Positions 12,782-25,900 of a stretch of DNA of 64,000 nt are shown here, in pieces; the stretch's first letter is position 1, and each line of letters starts with the position of its first letter. The DNA lies in contig RSEF01000001.1 in assembly GCA_003993805.1 (NCBI GenBank), positions 97,619,551-97,683,550 on the forward strand, given 5' to 3'. Made by a program: the position numbers and the translations under genes. Below the pieces are notes generated by a model. The model did no database searches. It was not told where the DNA came from and saw nothing but the letters and a program-made list of their open reading frames with translations. This DNA comes from Himantopus leucocephalus (Eukaryota; Chordata; Aves; Charadriiformes; Recurvirostridae).

Positions 12782-13536
12782 TGTGATGGTGTGCTCCCCC
12801 TCCCCAGGCACCAACCTGATCTTTATCTCCCATAACCCTGCCCAAGCGATAACCACCGATGGTGGTCACAACGGGTGCATGTAATCATGATGGCTGCACC
12901 CGGCTCAATGTGGTTTTGGGGAGACAGATAACAGCACAACAGCCAACGGCTAACTTGAGCAATGCTGGTACTGTGGTCAATATGCAAATATGACTATAGG
13001 TCAATCATCTTATCCCCATAAATAGTGAACAGCTCAAGAGCCCTTTGAGCTCTCCTGCATGAGAGCAGGCTGCACACCTGGATCTCCCCTTGAGTTGGGA
13101 CACTGCTCAAGGTTACTTCCTGAGATGTAGAGATTCCTTGCTGCAACAGATCCTCGGTAAGTGACTAATAGCATGCTAAACTTTGAAATCTTAGCTGAGT
13201 AATATAAAGGACTGATTGCACATATATAATCCTTTAGACATAAACCATTGACCAAATCTGGGACTAGGATTAGATCCAGCCACGCCCAGACTCCTCTCTG
13301 AGGAGTTTAGAAAACAAGGGTGTCCTTTCTGAACCTCGACTCAATGGGAGTGTCTCCCTGACAGTTTTGTCTGACCCTGTCCTCTACGCAGCAAATAACC
13401 AAGTGTGCCTTGCCATCTCAAATTTTGTTAAAACACTGTTGTATTTACCATCAAACTTTGTTAAATCCCCGTTTTATATCAATAAATGTACTGCTGCTTC
13501 TCTCTCTGAGTGAAGAGCATCACTCCATCTGTGACA
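12782..13536 (+). mobile_element. solo LTR of a third ERV family, about 755 bp
   Basis: The segment starts TGTGATGGTGTG and ends CATCTGTGACA. CCTT is duplicated at 12778-12781 and 13537-13540; a 5-bp reading (CCTTT) is possible if the left boundary shifts by one base. An octamer-like ATGCAAAT lies at 12982-12989, a TATA-like ATAAATA at 13018-13024 and AATAAA at 13481-13486, followed by a short U5. The overall order is that of an LTR, but I cannot name the family. A 4-bp duplication would suggest ERV1-type integration. No internal retroviral sequence flanks it. It is antisense to STXBP5L. Confidence 0.75.
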
Positions 13537-14404
13537 CCTTTCACAATTTATGGAAGAAAAATTTCACAAAATCTAGTTGTATTCCTGAATGGGCAATATA
13601 AAGAAGATAGTTAGGAGAGGCTGCTTTTTTACAAAAAGGTTCTAGAGACGTAGCTTCTTGCACAGCATCTAGCCTATCTCAACAATTTAGTACTGAAGCA
13701 TATTAGTAAGCAGCCCTCATTTCCTACATACTTTTCATTGAAGAGAGGCATCATTCTAATCTGTTCTCATAAAAAAAGGTCTGCTGTGGCCATTACAAAA
13801 AAAAAAAAAAGATTTATCCAAAAGAATTTTGAAAGAATTAGGAAGTGAAACTTGGTGGAAGGCTTCCATTTCATAAAAACTTACATATTTATTTCCATAC
13901 AGAATAGAAACATCCTAATGTCTGGAGGAAAGAAAATTCCAAATGCACATAAAACAAATATGTGTTGTTCTCAAAACCTCAAAGGCATTATTTACTCAGT
14001 ATAATATATATACACATTTTAAAACATAGGAATCAAAAAAACCCCTCTAATATGTCAACATCACCAAAACAAAGTGAGAAAGAGAAAATAATTAAGATAC
14101 TTCCCACCTGAAGAACTCATCAAAATGAACATTTTAATTCTGGTTTTGATTAAACCACGTTTTCCAGCAGTAATTTTTCAGCCAAAACTACTGAGCAGAG
14201 CTGAGCAAAGTCTTACAAAGGCAGGACAAACAAACATTCCCACACCAAGAACTGGAAAAAATATTTACCAGCGGACTGTCTGAATCCTGATTACCATTTG
14301 AATCCTTGTTTTTATCTCCTTTGAAGATAAAATTAGGTTTGCAGGACTGTGCCTATGAAGTTTGGTGCGGGCAGAGGGGAAGCAAGGAAACAAGGCAATA
14401 GTTT

Positions 14405-14421
14405 TGTCCCCCTGGGGGACA
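14405..14421. repeat. 17-bp palindrome
   Basis: TGTCCCCC and GGGGGACA form a perfect 8-bp inverted repeat around a single T. It stands out by its GC content in an AT-rich intron. No function is implied. Confidence 0.6.
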
Positions 14422-14925
14422 CAGTGATTAGAGAAAGTCAGTAATAATAGCAGGTTTAAAAAGTGGAAAGTGGAGAGTTTTGGAGAAAAGTAGTTGCTAT
14501 CGATGTGCTCGCTGCTTGGGACAGAGAATTAGATCCACCACTGTAGGCCTGAAGCCGTGTTCTTAGATACTGTCCTCTCGGTTCACTGAGCTTGGTGAAT
14601 TTCAGTTTACTACCAGAGGTTACATGTTCCTCACAACATGAAGCAGTGTCTCAGAAACTGCATGAAATACTATGAGTTTGCCCAGAGCAGCTCGTCTTGC
14701 TGGAACTTCACAGAGGAAACAGCAGGGAAATAATTTTTCATTTCTGTTGAGCCTTTTACTTGCAGAAAGCATAGACTTGTCCCAGTCAGATTTTTATATG
14801 AGTCTCCCTCCATTTCATACCCATGACACAGGCACCTGTGTTAGCTTGTCAGAGAATTGTCATTTAACAGACACTCATTACCTTTCCTATCACATCAGGT
14901 TTTGACGAGCCTGATTTAACTTTGA

Positions 14926-15000
14926 AATTAGCCCTGTGTTGAGCAGGAGGCTTGGAGTAGAGACCTCCAGTCCCTTCTCATCTAAATGATTCTACAGTTC
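14926..15000 (+). mobile_element. old CR1 3' end fragment
   Basis: ATTAGCCCTGTGTTGAGCAG, then GAGGCTTGGAGTAGAGACC and CTAAATGATTCTACAGTTC, is a diverged CR1 tail: the consensus runs like TTGAGCAGGAGGTTGGACTA. It is short and 5'-truncated, about 400 bp from the nearest exon. Confidence 0.65.
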
Positions 15001-15397
15001 AATGAAGAAAAGTTCTCCATAGAGTCTTAGGGCCAATATATGCCATTATTCTCTTCATAGGATGTTTGGAGGAGATGGTGATCAAGCTACCCTCATAACA
15101 ATAGCAAAATCTGAATTTCTGAGATTGATGATTATCTGTATTTCATGGAACTTCATAGTTAAACAGATTGCCAAATAACTTTTTCTCTTATATAAATTAT
15201 AATTAGATGGTCTCTATCATAAATCTGAATTCCCAGTGTCCTGTAACAAAACAGTTAATACTGCACATGTATTCATTAAAATAAAAGGTTTTCAAAAGAT
15301 TTACTAATATTTGTATAAACAAATGAATCTTAAAAATTAATCTTAAGACAGGTGTGAAAATCATGACAGACACAAATGCAAAAAAGTCTGCACTTAC

Positions 15398-15532
15398 AGT
15401 TCTATTGCCTTGTTCCACATGATAACATATCCAGAAAGAATGAAGGACTCAATATTTACAATATGTGTATTTCCCCTCTCTGTTCCAACATAAAGCCATT
15501 TACTCTGGAAAGGTAGATGGCAGTAAGTAATC
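15398..15532 (-). CDS. STXBP5L: tomosyn-2 internal coding exon, 135 bp
   Basis: The exon enters with G completing an Arg codon (AG|G), encodes 44 full codons and leaves with CT of a Leu codon. The protein reads ITYCHLPFQSKWLYVGTERG, then NTHIVNIESFILSGYVIMWN and KAIEL. This is a WD40 blade pair of the tomosyn N-terminal beta-propeller, at roughly residues 157-202. The acceptor is TTTCCTTTCCAG and the donor GTAAGT. ITYCH, NTHIVNIESFIL and KAIELSTK fit STXBP5L rather than STXBP5 (VTFCH, NIHIVNVESFTL). No stop or frameshift was seen, so the exon looks functional. Confidence 0.96.
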
Positions 15533-18500
15533 CTGGAAAGGAAAACCAAAAAAAGTGTCTGAATATCATATCAACAGTATTTTTTAACACTTTTACCGAT
15601 GAAATAACTGTTCTTTCTATTTTATAACTTGAGAAAAACCTGCCCAGAAGGTGCAGCATTTTGAAGAATGTGCAGGTTTTGGCGGTCATTTCCAGAAAAA
15701 TCCTAAAAAAAGAACATGAAATAAAACAGGGCTGTCCTGCCTGCCTATATTAAGGGCAGGAAAAAAGAGCAGTATCACTTGAGCACTGAACTAGGTCATG
15801 TTATGTCCGCGAGTATGTAAATTGCACTATGATAGTATCCAACACTCTCAAGTTAGGTGTTATTTCCTTTCTTAGAATAAGCAATTTTTCCAGGTCAACA
15901 AACAAAAGTTAATGGACATCATCAGGATTAATGTTTTGTACAACAGAAGTGTAACACCATCATTCACACAAGAAAACATTTACTTTATTGACTAGCTGGG
16001 GGAGTAGGGCACTAGATAAGAGTTACCAAGTGCAGTTAAATATTATATCCTAAACACACCGAATCCTGCACTCATATGATTCTTACAGGGAAAGATGTCA
16101 TGACAGTTTCCCAAGATAATACATAAAAGTTTTCACAGATGATGAATGAAGAGATTCAGGTTTCTTTGATACTATAGTTATGAGATATTACATACATTCA
16201 AGCACAACTAAAGCTATAAAACCATGTGCTGCTGAAATATAATCAAATGCATGCTACCTACAGAGACTGAAACTTAATCTGATCTTATGGTATAGACTCA
16301 TGAATTTTGACAAAAAGCTGGTATTTGGCTCGGTATGCCATACATGATTATATTTTTCATTCAGTTCCACAAGCAGGTTATTGCAAGCTTTTATATAAAA
16401 AATTTGATTTAACAGCTATACAATAACTTTTATCCTTAATGCCTTCCTCCCCCACAAATGTATTAAACAGTATTTAAGAACATACATATTTCATTTTTTT
16501 ATTCTTATAGTACAGCAATCTTTCTGAATTAATTATAAAGGAGTGAGAGGGGTGCTGGCTATCTTCCAGTAATTTGGCCCTCTCAGTCATGTAAAGTTTT
16601 CTGAGTAGAACATTTACCACCCTTTGAATTAAAGGAATTGTTCAAGATTTATACAAATTTCACATACTTTCTGTAATTGTTCCCTGTAAGGTACTCTTAC
16701 CAAAGATTCCAAACAGATTCTACAAAGTATTTGGATAGTTCTGCAGTTTTCCAAGTGTCAGAACTTTTAACATTGAATTCATTCAAGTGAGCGAATTTTT
16801 TTTTTTTTGCCTTATGTATCACACTGGACTGAACAGAGTTGAAATATGCAATCTTCCCATCCTAATTTATGGGGAAAATTATTACTGAATCATGAATCCA
16901 GAATAAGGCTTAACCTTCACAGAAATCTTGTTTTGTTGATTCAAGTGAGACTTAAGTATGATACAGGCTTTGTTCTATCCATCCGTACGGGGCTAAATTT
17001 CACCACTAGTTGTCTAATTTTGGCAATAATTCGAGTGCCCTTAGTGGCAAGAGAACCAAGTTTTTCAACAGAACTGCTTTGAGAATGGGAATTACAGTTT
17101 AGTATGCATAAATGAAAATTCCTTCAAGCAGCAACTTAATACTTATACTGTGGGTGCAGTCAGATCAACAAATATCTGACAGAAAAAACTGCAGAAGGTG
17201 TATGCCACCTACATACTCCTTGCTGGGGTTAAGGCTGTTAGCTTTATTGTTCTGTTCATAACAGATGCAAAGAACAATTTGCCTTATTCATTTTGTAGTT
17301 TTACAAATGTGAAGCTGGTTTTCACATCTTTTCTGATCCTTCTCCTTAAACTAAACAACTCCGTTTCTTTTGCTTTCTCTTCAGGAGCACCATTTGCTAC
17401 ACTTCTGGTTAGATTCATATTTAGTCCAAATTATTTTTATTTCTTGCATTTCTGTACTAGCTCTACTTTCTTGCACTCCAAAGCATACGCATGCTCTGTT
17501 AGGTCCCAGCCCATGCAAAAACCTCCGTGGTTCCTGGTTGATAAATCCTCTTAACCACTTCACACTGATGTTCATTCAGCGCTTGTTTGTAGTAAACTGT
17601 TAAATTACAGGAAGAGAAAATATTTGTGACTTTGAAAGTGTTGCAAACGTATCTGTCTAGTGACTGACAAATAACTCACGAGTTACAAAGTGAACCCTAG
17701 TTGACTTGAATGCTGCTACTACAAATTCTTGCAGTTGTGTCATCAGATCAAGCAGGTTCAGGTCCACCTAGGACCATCTTAATTTTCAGTCCTCTGATAA
17801 ATCCATTCACAAGCAAAAGATGTGTAAAACTTGGTCTCCAAAGTGCAAGACTGAATCCAATACCCTGATTATGAATAAAGTCTCAAAATCACCTCAGACA
17901 CCATATGAGGCTGCTTTGGTCTGCTTTTTTTCCTTTTTCAAATTGGCTTGTAGGTTATGATCTCTAGCATGTACTGCAACAACAACTGTTGGATGAAATG
18001 GGTGTCTAATTTCCCAGCTACTGCACGTCCTCCATTTGCCTGCCTTAGGTTTAAAATTTCAAGAACATAATGTTTTAAGAGCAAGGTCCTACAGTAAGAG
18101 ACAAATCAGACTAAAGTACTAACTACCAGCCATCAGTTACTAGACTTATTTTCCTGCTGGCCTATCTGAAATCCCAGGCAGCAGTAGCTACTAAGTCTGG
18201 ATATATAGTATGAAGGACCAGAAGAGAATTAGGTGTTGCTAAAGAATGAAGAAAATTACCACAATTTTTTTCCTGTTTTCTTAAGCTCAGCTATTTCCTC
18301 TTAAATAATTTCATTTTGTTCTGATAGATTTATGGGACAGGCAGATAAGAAAGTATTCTGCATGTTCTCTCTTCCACAATGAAAACTACCCTATGAGTCT
18401 TCATTGTTTACCCAAACTGTTATTACACATTATCAAATACCACCTTTTACAATATGTGAGCTTATAAGAAAATGCTATTCCCTTAAAGACAATCCAAATA

Positions 18501-19009
18501 TGTAACAAACCTATTAGAGCATAGGGATCACTATACATTTTAATAAGATGCATTGTTAGGCTTCAGCAAACAAAGCCATATGATTTTTATATTCTTAGAA
18601 AACTATGCATTTCTCTGAAGTAGTCCTCTTTTACGTTATGTAAATTAAATGCAAACTGCTTTATGTATTATTGACTTTTCACTTTTACAGAAAATATTAA
18701 CTTGACTTTGAGGCTTGAAAGCTTTGAAGCAAGCCTCAGGTTTTTAATGAACATTTTCCATTTAAGTAAGTACTGAAATTACATAACGATTTCTTCAAGA
18801 GAAAACAATGAAGTCTCCTACCATAGTTTTCATTGTGGATGAAAGGTATCCCTCTATTAGTCATATATCCCACAAGGAAATTAAAATGTCCTTTGATGCC
18901 TTTACAAAAACCAGTCAATTAGCCAGAAAGAAAGAGAGGCTATTTTTCTTCTTAAGAAGGTAAGGGTTGTAGTGATTTATGCCAGTATAAAGTGCTTCTG
19001 CCAAACTTT

Positions 19010-19030
19010 AATCAGATTGTCAATCTGATT
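19010..19030. repeat. 21-bp near-perfect palindrome
   Basis: AATCAGATTG and CAATCTGATT are exact reverse complements separated by one T. It could be a dimeric protein-binding site or chance in AT-rich DNA. Confidence 0.5.
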
Positions 19031-21447
19031 GAGATAATGTGGGACCCAATTAAACAGAGACTTGAGAATTTGCTCAATGTTGATCACTTAATAGAAAGTC
19101 AGCCAGAAATGTGGATATTATACATTCTTAGCAGCAAGCCACAATATGAATCTCATTGATTGTTATGAGAAATAGTAAAAAACATGGACTGACACCAAAA
19201 AAGGTGTTCCTATGCTGCCAAAATGGTCTGGAACATTGCATCAGTTTTCCAATGTATTCAAAGGACAAAACAGGATATAAAATGTAATGTAAAAAAAAAA
19301 AATCAATAGCGCCAAATAAAACACCTAAATCAGAATTTGTTAAGCAAAAGCTCCTTAACAAAAGTCCTGAAAACATTTCTAAAATTATTTAAGCAATATA
19401 AGACAGATAATGGAATAACTTAAAGAGGCATAATCAAAAAAATTGAACCTCATTTTAGAAAGAAATATATGCTGACTAGCAAATCTTGAAAAGCTATATT
19501 TTCCAGAAAATCACATCACTCTACAGTCTAACAACTCTGACCAAAAAAACTCATTGGCTATTAGTAGAATACTACAATGTTAAAATAATTTAGACTGCTA
19601 CATACTCTGAAATACTAGTAAAAATGCTCAGATGGCTCGAAATCATCTCTATTACAGTAATCATATTGCTCTGAGAAAAATAAAAGATAATTTTGGAAAC
19701 ACTTCCTTCTGTGTCTGCTTTGATATTTTTGTTTTTCTGTTTTTAGTATGAAAAACTTTCCTGGGACACTGTTCCTGGTGGAAAGCAGGGAGAGCTGCGG
19801 AAGGGGGGAGAATAAATTACATTTTTGTCAAACTGATGAACAGTTTTTCCAATTTAGTTATATAATTGCTCATTCCTTGACATCAAAACTGCAACTATAT
19901 TTATACTATGCTTTTTCCCCTTATACAGATAATCTTAAATATGGACAAGCATAGAACACATATAGCCCTTATGCCCAGCGCTGACTGGCAGAAGGGTTCA
20001 GTTTCTGTCAGTTCCTACAAAACCCAAACATCATCTTGAACTCCCTTTCAGAATGCTACCAAAATAAACTGCATTGTTCAGGGTCTCAGAAAAGATGGAA
20101 ATCACAGAAATTTACAGGACAAGAAGACAAAACATGAAGGAGCATTAACTTGGGAACATGAGCAGTTGACAGGAAGCAAGCCCAGTAGCTGCAAGGCACA
20201 CCAGCTTGGTCCTGGCCCACCTTCTCTCAGCTGTCAGTGACTACCAAGTTAAAGCCACTGTCTTACACCCAACTTACAGTGCATTGTCCCAGCATGGATG
20301 AGGTCAGCTTCTGAGAAAGCTGATCACCTTCTTAAGAAGGTTATGCACATCAGAAGTCTATCTTTTCATTAAAAGGGTTATGGCTCCCCTCCCAACTCAA
20401 GGAATCTTCTCCAGCATCCTTTGATGCTTTCAGTACTCTCCACTAATTTATGTTACTTATTTCAGCTGGTCATCATCACAAGCTGTTCTCTTGGCACTGC
20501 CACCTGATAGACTGGTCATCCTCCCTGGTACTAGCCAATGACTGGCTGATGTTCTGTCAGGTCCTCTTTCAAAGCTTCTCTTTTTAGAGAGGAATCTGTG
20601 GCCTGTGTAGCCCTCAATGAATATTCACACCAGCTCTTCCCTTCCTTCTCGACTTGTCCAGGATTTCTTCTCCCCAGCAATGAAAACTACAGCTGCTGAG
20701 GGTACCTCCTGACTTTGTATACAGTCCCCTTCTCCCTCCATCAGCAAGCACAAATTACTTCCACCCAACTCTTTTTTCTCCTCCCTAATCCTTTAATCTT
20801 TTGTTATTTTTGAACAAAAGTAATATGAAAAGTCCTTACTGATGCACAAAGAAGACCAGACTTATCTAGTCCCCCTCCTTCTCCAGCGACTGAAAGCAGA
20901 CCGGTCTTTCTGAGTGAGCTTCTGGCTAGCCAGCGTTCTCAGAAAGTGTAGGCTTGCTTTTCTGTCAGTTCACAAGGGAATGTTATAGCTGAGATTATTG
21001 CTTTAAGTCACGAAATGCACACAAGAAGATTTAGATAGATATTCAAGCAAAGTAATTTGTAGCTGACCTGAAGTGCCTAAACAGAAGCACAGGCTAAAGC
21101 TACAGACAATGAAGAAAAGGAGCTGTCTCCAGCAGATCAAGCAAAGGATATAAATTATGAGCTATTTGGCCTCTGGAGGTATTAACTCTTCTCCCTGGAC
21201 TATATATAAATTTGGAGTTCATTAGCTCTGTAAGACATGTAAAAGACATGTACAATAGCAATCCATGCAGTCTGCCGTCCATATCATGTGATGTGTTTGT
21301 AGCTGATGGTTGTGCAGTTCCCCAGATGTGAGTTGGGTCTGTGCATAGTAATGATAACAGTTTTTCCCCTGCAACATGGACTGTTTGAGTGATTATTTAC
21401 CAGAAAGTCCTAGGAAGGCAGAAATCCAAGATGAATTCCATTATTGG

Positions 21448-21470
21448 GATTTAAACTTTTAGTTTAAATC
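21448..21470. repeat. 23-bp hairpin-forming inverted repeat
   Basis: GATTTAAACT and AGTTTAAATC form perfect 10-bp arms around a TTT loop. A further copy of the AGTTTAA core follows immediately. No function is assigned. Confidence 0.5.
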
Positions 21471-22845
21471 TTTTTAGTTTAACTTACTTAAAGTGTATGC
21501 ACAGTTTCTAGGGCCGACATAAGAGTACTAGAAATACTTTAAATTAATAACTGGCATGACTAAAAGTCAAATGAAATATACAGCAGTTCAATACATCTGG
21601 ACAGATTTCCTTTCAGGGTCTTGGTGATACTATATCACAACATGAAACTTTCTCTTATTCAAACTAGATTCTCCACATACCACACGATATAATTTCAAAA
21701 ATTTATAGTAGCCCCACACACGCAGATCCTAGCAGCCAGTGAATGAACTAAACATGGCTTTGAGGCTGATCCTTGTGGCTCACTTGTTTTTTAAAAGTGT
21801 GGTTCAGTTTTAACTTAAATTAAGAAAAGTCTTCTGTTTCACATATGTTTTCTGCTAGCATCATCAGTCAACATTTATTTTGAATTAAAATGAATTGGTC
21901 CTTCTTATTTTATGTTTTACTTACTTATATAGAAGAAAGTGAAGTAGAGCTGAAAACACATCCTACATAAATCGCACTGGATACTGGTGACGGCATAACA
22001 AATACATTGGAGTATTAAACCTCATTGTTATTTAGGGATATCTGAACACAAGAGGAAAATTCTCAAAATACTGCATGGACACTTCCATCTCCATTTTTTT
22101 TCCAGTTGAGTGTTATACAGACTGCTCAAATATTCATTTTTGTTTTAAGACTATAGTGCATACGCTACAATTAAAGTTTATGAGTGGGTAGGTGAAGAAT
22201 ATCTAATGAAGAGTGTAATAATTAGAACTTAGTTCTATTTTTCCATCAAATTAGTCAGGAGCTAAACGTGACTATTCTGTTTATAACTACTCAGTGAATC
22301 ATCTGTAGCAATAAATTCTAGGTTATACATGAAAGTCAGAAACTACTTACAATTAAACACTGTGAAACAAGTCACCATTTAGCTCTCATGGTACTATGTC
22401 TATTTCCTGACTGAACTATCAATACTTGCAAACATTAGGACCACTTGAAGACATTACTTACTTAGGCCTCTTAAAGTAGTCTGTAGAGATCAATGTTTTA
22501 AAGAAAGAGACAGTAAAATGAATTGCTTTACATGAGGCAATTCAATACATGTTCCTTACAAAGGAACATGAATGAAATATGGAGTCAAAGCAGTGGTAAC
22601 AGTTACTTTCAGGTGCTATACATCTCTTTGCCAATGTCCCTTTTAAGTTTGGTATTTCAGATTATTCAGTTTACCTTATCAGTTCACAGAACAATTTTAT
22701 TGGTCTTTATTTTATATTGCTATTTTATATATTTGCTATATTTTATATTAGCTATTCATTAAGGTCATTATTTGTACAAGAGCAATTATTTAATCTGTGG
22801 ACTGCAATATAAGAAATAAATATTTGGAGCTCCTCTCTTCTGGTT

Positions 22846-22960
22846 GACACAGGCCATAGGATTTCTTCAAATTAATTACCGCTTGAACTAGAACAATTTA
22901 CTAACAGATACCTGTCTTGATTTAAAGAATTCTAGTGATGGCAAATTCCCTACAAATGCT
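22846..22960 (-). mobile_element. ancient CR1-like LINE 3' fragment
   Basis: On the plus strand it reads GACACAGGCCATAGGATTTC, then CTTGATTTAAAGAATTC and TAGTGATGGCAAATTCCC. This is the reverse complement of the end of an old reptile and bird CR1 family, whose tail codes for a region like '...SPSLAIFKSRLD...' and then reads CCTATGGCCTG. It is strongly diverged and lies in the same transcriptional sense as STXBP5L. Confidence 0.6.
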
Positions 22961-25900
22961 GAGGTACAAAAAATCAGGATTCCATCTCTAAACTATAATT
23001 TCAATATAAATATATCCTAAACAAAGTATTCTTCTAGCTATTTGTGAATGTGCTATATATAATTAACAGACAACTCCACCTCCTATCCCCCATTTCTACA
23101 AATTTTACTTGGAAAAACTGTTGAGAAAACATTTTGACTTTATAGTTTCATTTTAGGCAAACAGGCTTAAATAGTACTGATAGATACCTTATATAGTTAT
23201 TTGTTTTGACAAAGGAAAAAAGCTTATGCAGCCAGTCTCCTGCAAATTAATTAGATGTGTCAACTGGCTGGTGGTCCACTGGTGCTTCCAAAGTGTTTAA
23301 GATACATGCATTTTTCATGATGTCACTCACCTGAAATATTACACTTAAACAAGTTAAAAGAATAAGAAAGAGGAATACAAGAAGCAGAAAAAAAAGTGAA
23401 ATTTTAAGAAATGCAGTTGAAAATGTATTTCTTTCTCAAGATACTTTGGTTTTGTCCCTAGCTTGGTTCCTTTTTTCTTTGGATCTATTGGCACATTCTG
23501 AAGCATCCTGATTTTTAGAAATTCAGACTGATTATTAATCCTTTAAATTGTTAAAAACTAAAATATAAAGTGCAAAGCAAAGCACTATCAATAGTTTATT
23601 CGATTCCTCATTTTCTTTTTTTCCTATTAAAACAATTGAAAGCAAAAGCAAGCTGTTCCTCTGTTTCTTCAAAAGTTGAAGTTCCTATGCAAAACTTCTG
23701 GACAGGTGAAATAAGCCTAAAGTTAGGCCCATTCTTGAATTGTGAGCTTACAATTTCATATGAATGTGCAATCAGAACTGTAATTAATAGCTTACAGCAT
23801 TCCATAAATACTTGTTTTAAGACACAAATCTTAACTAGACAAAATGTAGCAACTATATGAGCATTTATAATGGGTGTTTAACATAAATTATTAACAAGCA
23901 GTTAACTCAAGCTTAAAAGAACCTAGAAAAAATCAGAAAAAGCATGTTCAAAAATATATTAGATGCATTACATTTTATTAGACTAGTAAACCTGGAGATC
24001 TCCCCTGATTAAAGACTGTATTTATGTATTGAGATAAAAGCTTATGAGGTTATTATGAGTACTTTACAAGGACAGTCAACGTATACAGCATGCAACAGGT
24101 CCTTTGGTTTTTACCAGTTTTATTTCTTATAAGTAACCTTCTTACAACTCCATAAAAGATCATCCTGACCTGTTCAACATGCCATAACACATATGAAAAG
24201 ACAGCTGCACGAGAACTGCCTGTAGTACAAGATGCAGGCATTTAAGTTCATACCCTAGGTAACTCAATGGCTATCTGCCTTAGCCTCAGCACAGCATCAT
24301 GTTAACTGGCATTACTGGAGCTCAAGGACAACTTGAAAGTCACTCTTGAAATCCCATGGTGCAAGGGTATGGCACCTTTTGTAGCTTGTGCTACTAATAA
24401 TTTGTTTAATCTTCAAAATGACAGAAAATTAATTTACCTCCTCCTGGACAAATGCAGAGCAAAAAGATACCCCCTTTTGTCAACTCCCTTCTACAGTTTT
24501 GACTGTAAATTCGTTGGGATGTCTTGCATGTGGAAACAGGATCACTGACAATGGCAGTGGCTTACTCTCCCTAGCTAGATCTTTGGCATTACACAACAGC
24601 AATGCAGTAGATTGAACAGGTGTAATGTGTAGGCTTGGACCCAGGAAAAAAGACAAGGAAGTTATATGCAATTTTCTTCTTTAAAAAGAAAAAGATGCTG
24701 GAAGAAACCAGCATACTTTTCTTTGGCTTCCAGTTTGTTTCTGATGCCAACTCAAGCTCCTTAGACAACAAAAATGAGAATAGAAAATCTGTGGAGTGAG
24801 CAAATTAATGAAACAGGGTTGGCAAACAGAGTCTTGCTTTTATCATTAGGGGAAAGACAATGTACATTGTTTTTCTCTTGTCTGCTGGCTTGTGAAATCA
24901 CTATTTCTTATTCGGATTACTTCACTTGTTCTCCATTAATTTCTTTGAAGGGTAAGTAAAAATGGAGTTGTAATACCAAGGACAGTGACAGTGATGAGCA
25001 ATACAGACCACTATAATAGCCACTGAGTTTCTTAGCAATAAAAGGAAGCCAAAGAATAAACGATGGAAGAGGGAGATGATGTTCTCAAAAGAGAAAGTTT
25101 TTGATTTATTTCCTTCATTGATTTTGTAGAAGCTGCATTAAAAAAACCAACACCTAAGGATAGAGTTTCCCTCATCCTTTCACCCAACCCTGAAGCCATA
25201 AATTAAAAATGCAGTTTTTGCTTCCCAATCTTATTGTTTCAAAAAAGTAAATCAGGACTTAACTCAAAGATGAAAGGCTGAAAGTTGTCTTTTGCTAAAC
25301 AGCTTGACTTTACACAGTTGTTAGAAAAGTAAACTAGTGATAGGCTAGTATTTAATCCCCTGTTTGCTGCAACATACACAAATCTGTGTTTATATCATAC
25401 ATTCTTACTATATTGAGTTTAAAACCTATTTTATATGAATATCAACCAAGCTATTTTGAATGACTCTACTACCAGGATAACATTGAAACACTGAAATTGA
25501 CATCAAAGTTAAAAAAATGCATTTTTACATGTGTATACTTTTTCTATGTATACACACTTTTTTTTTTTCTAAACAGCTTCCATCAATTAAAATCATGTAG
25601 ACTTATTGGACACCAGCTGTTCTCATTTGTTATGCTTCAGTAGACAGGGACTCTGTGATTAACGGTCCTTGTTTTTCTGCAATCTGCAATCTCTCTTCTC
25701 TTCCTGCTCGTGTAGTGTTTAATGAGATAATCTCAACACTGGCATTACTAGCTCTATTTCTGATTTACTGTTATAACGCCCAGAGTTTATTGTGACAGAA
25801 GGAAAAGTATCCTAAATCATTGCATTGGATTCTGCTTGAAGCTGACGTGTGCCTGGGCAGGAAAGTGGTAGTGTGGATTCCAAGAACCAAATGACTTACT

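Larger units (their letters stand above)
3295..15397 (-). other. STXBP5L: intron of 12,103 bp rich in LTR and CR1 insertions
   Basis: This is the complete intron between the 135-bp and 64-bp exons, with GTAAGT donor and TTGCAG acceptor. The segments 3295-6879, 7729-9972, 10477-11688, 12046-12781 and 13537-14925 show no gene or repeat I can name. The part at about 3800-6050 is richer in GC and in accidental open frames than the rest, but nothing in it looks coding. A short palindrome lies at 14405-14421 (TGTCCCCC, one base, GGGGGACA). The named contents are three solo LTRs, several CR1 fragments and one assembly gap, listed separately. Confidence 0.8.
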
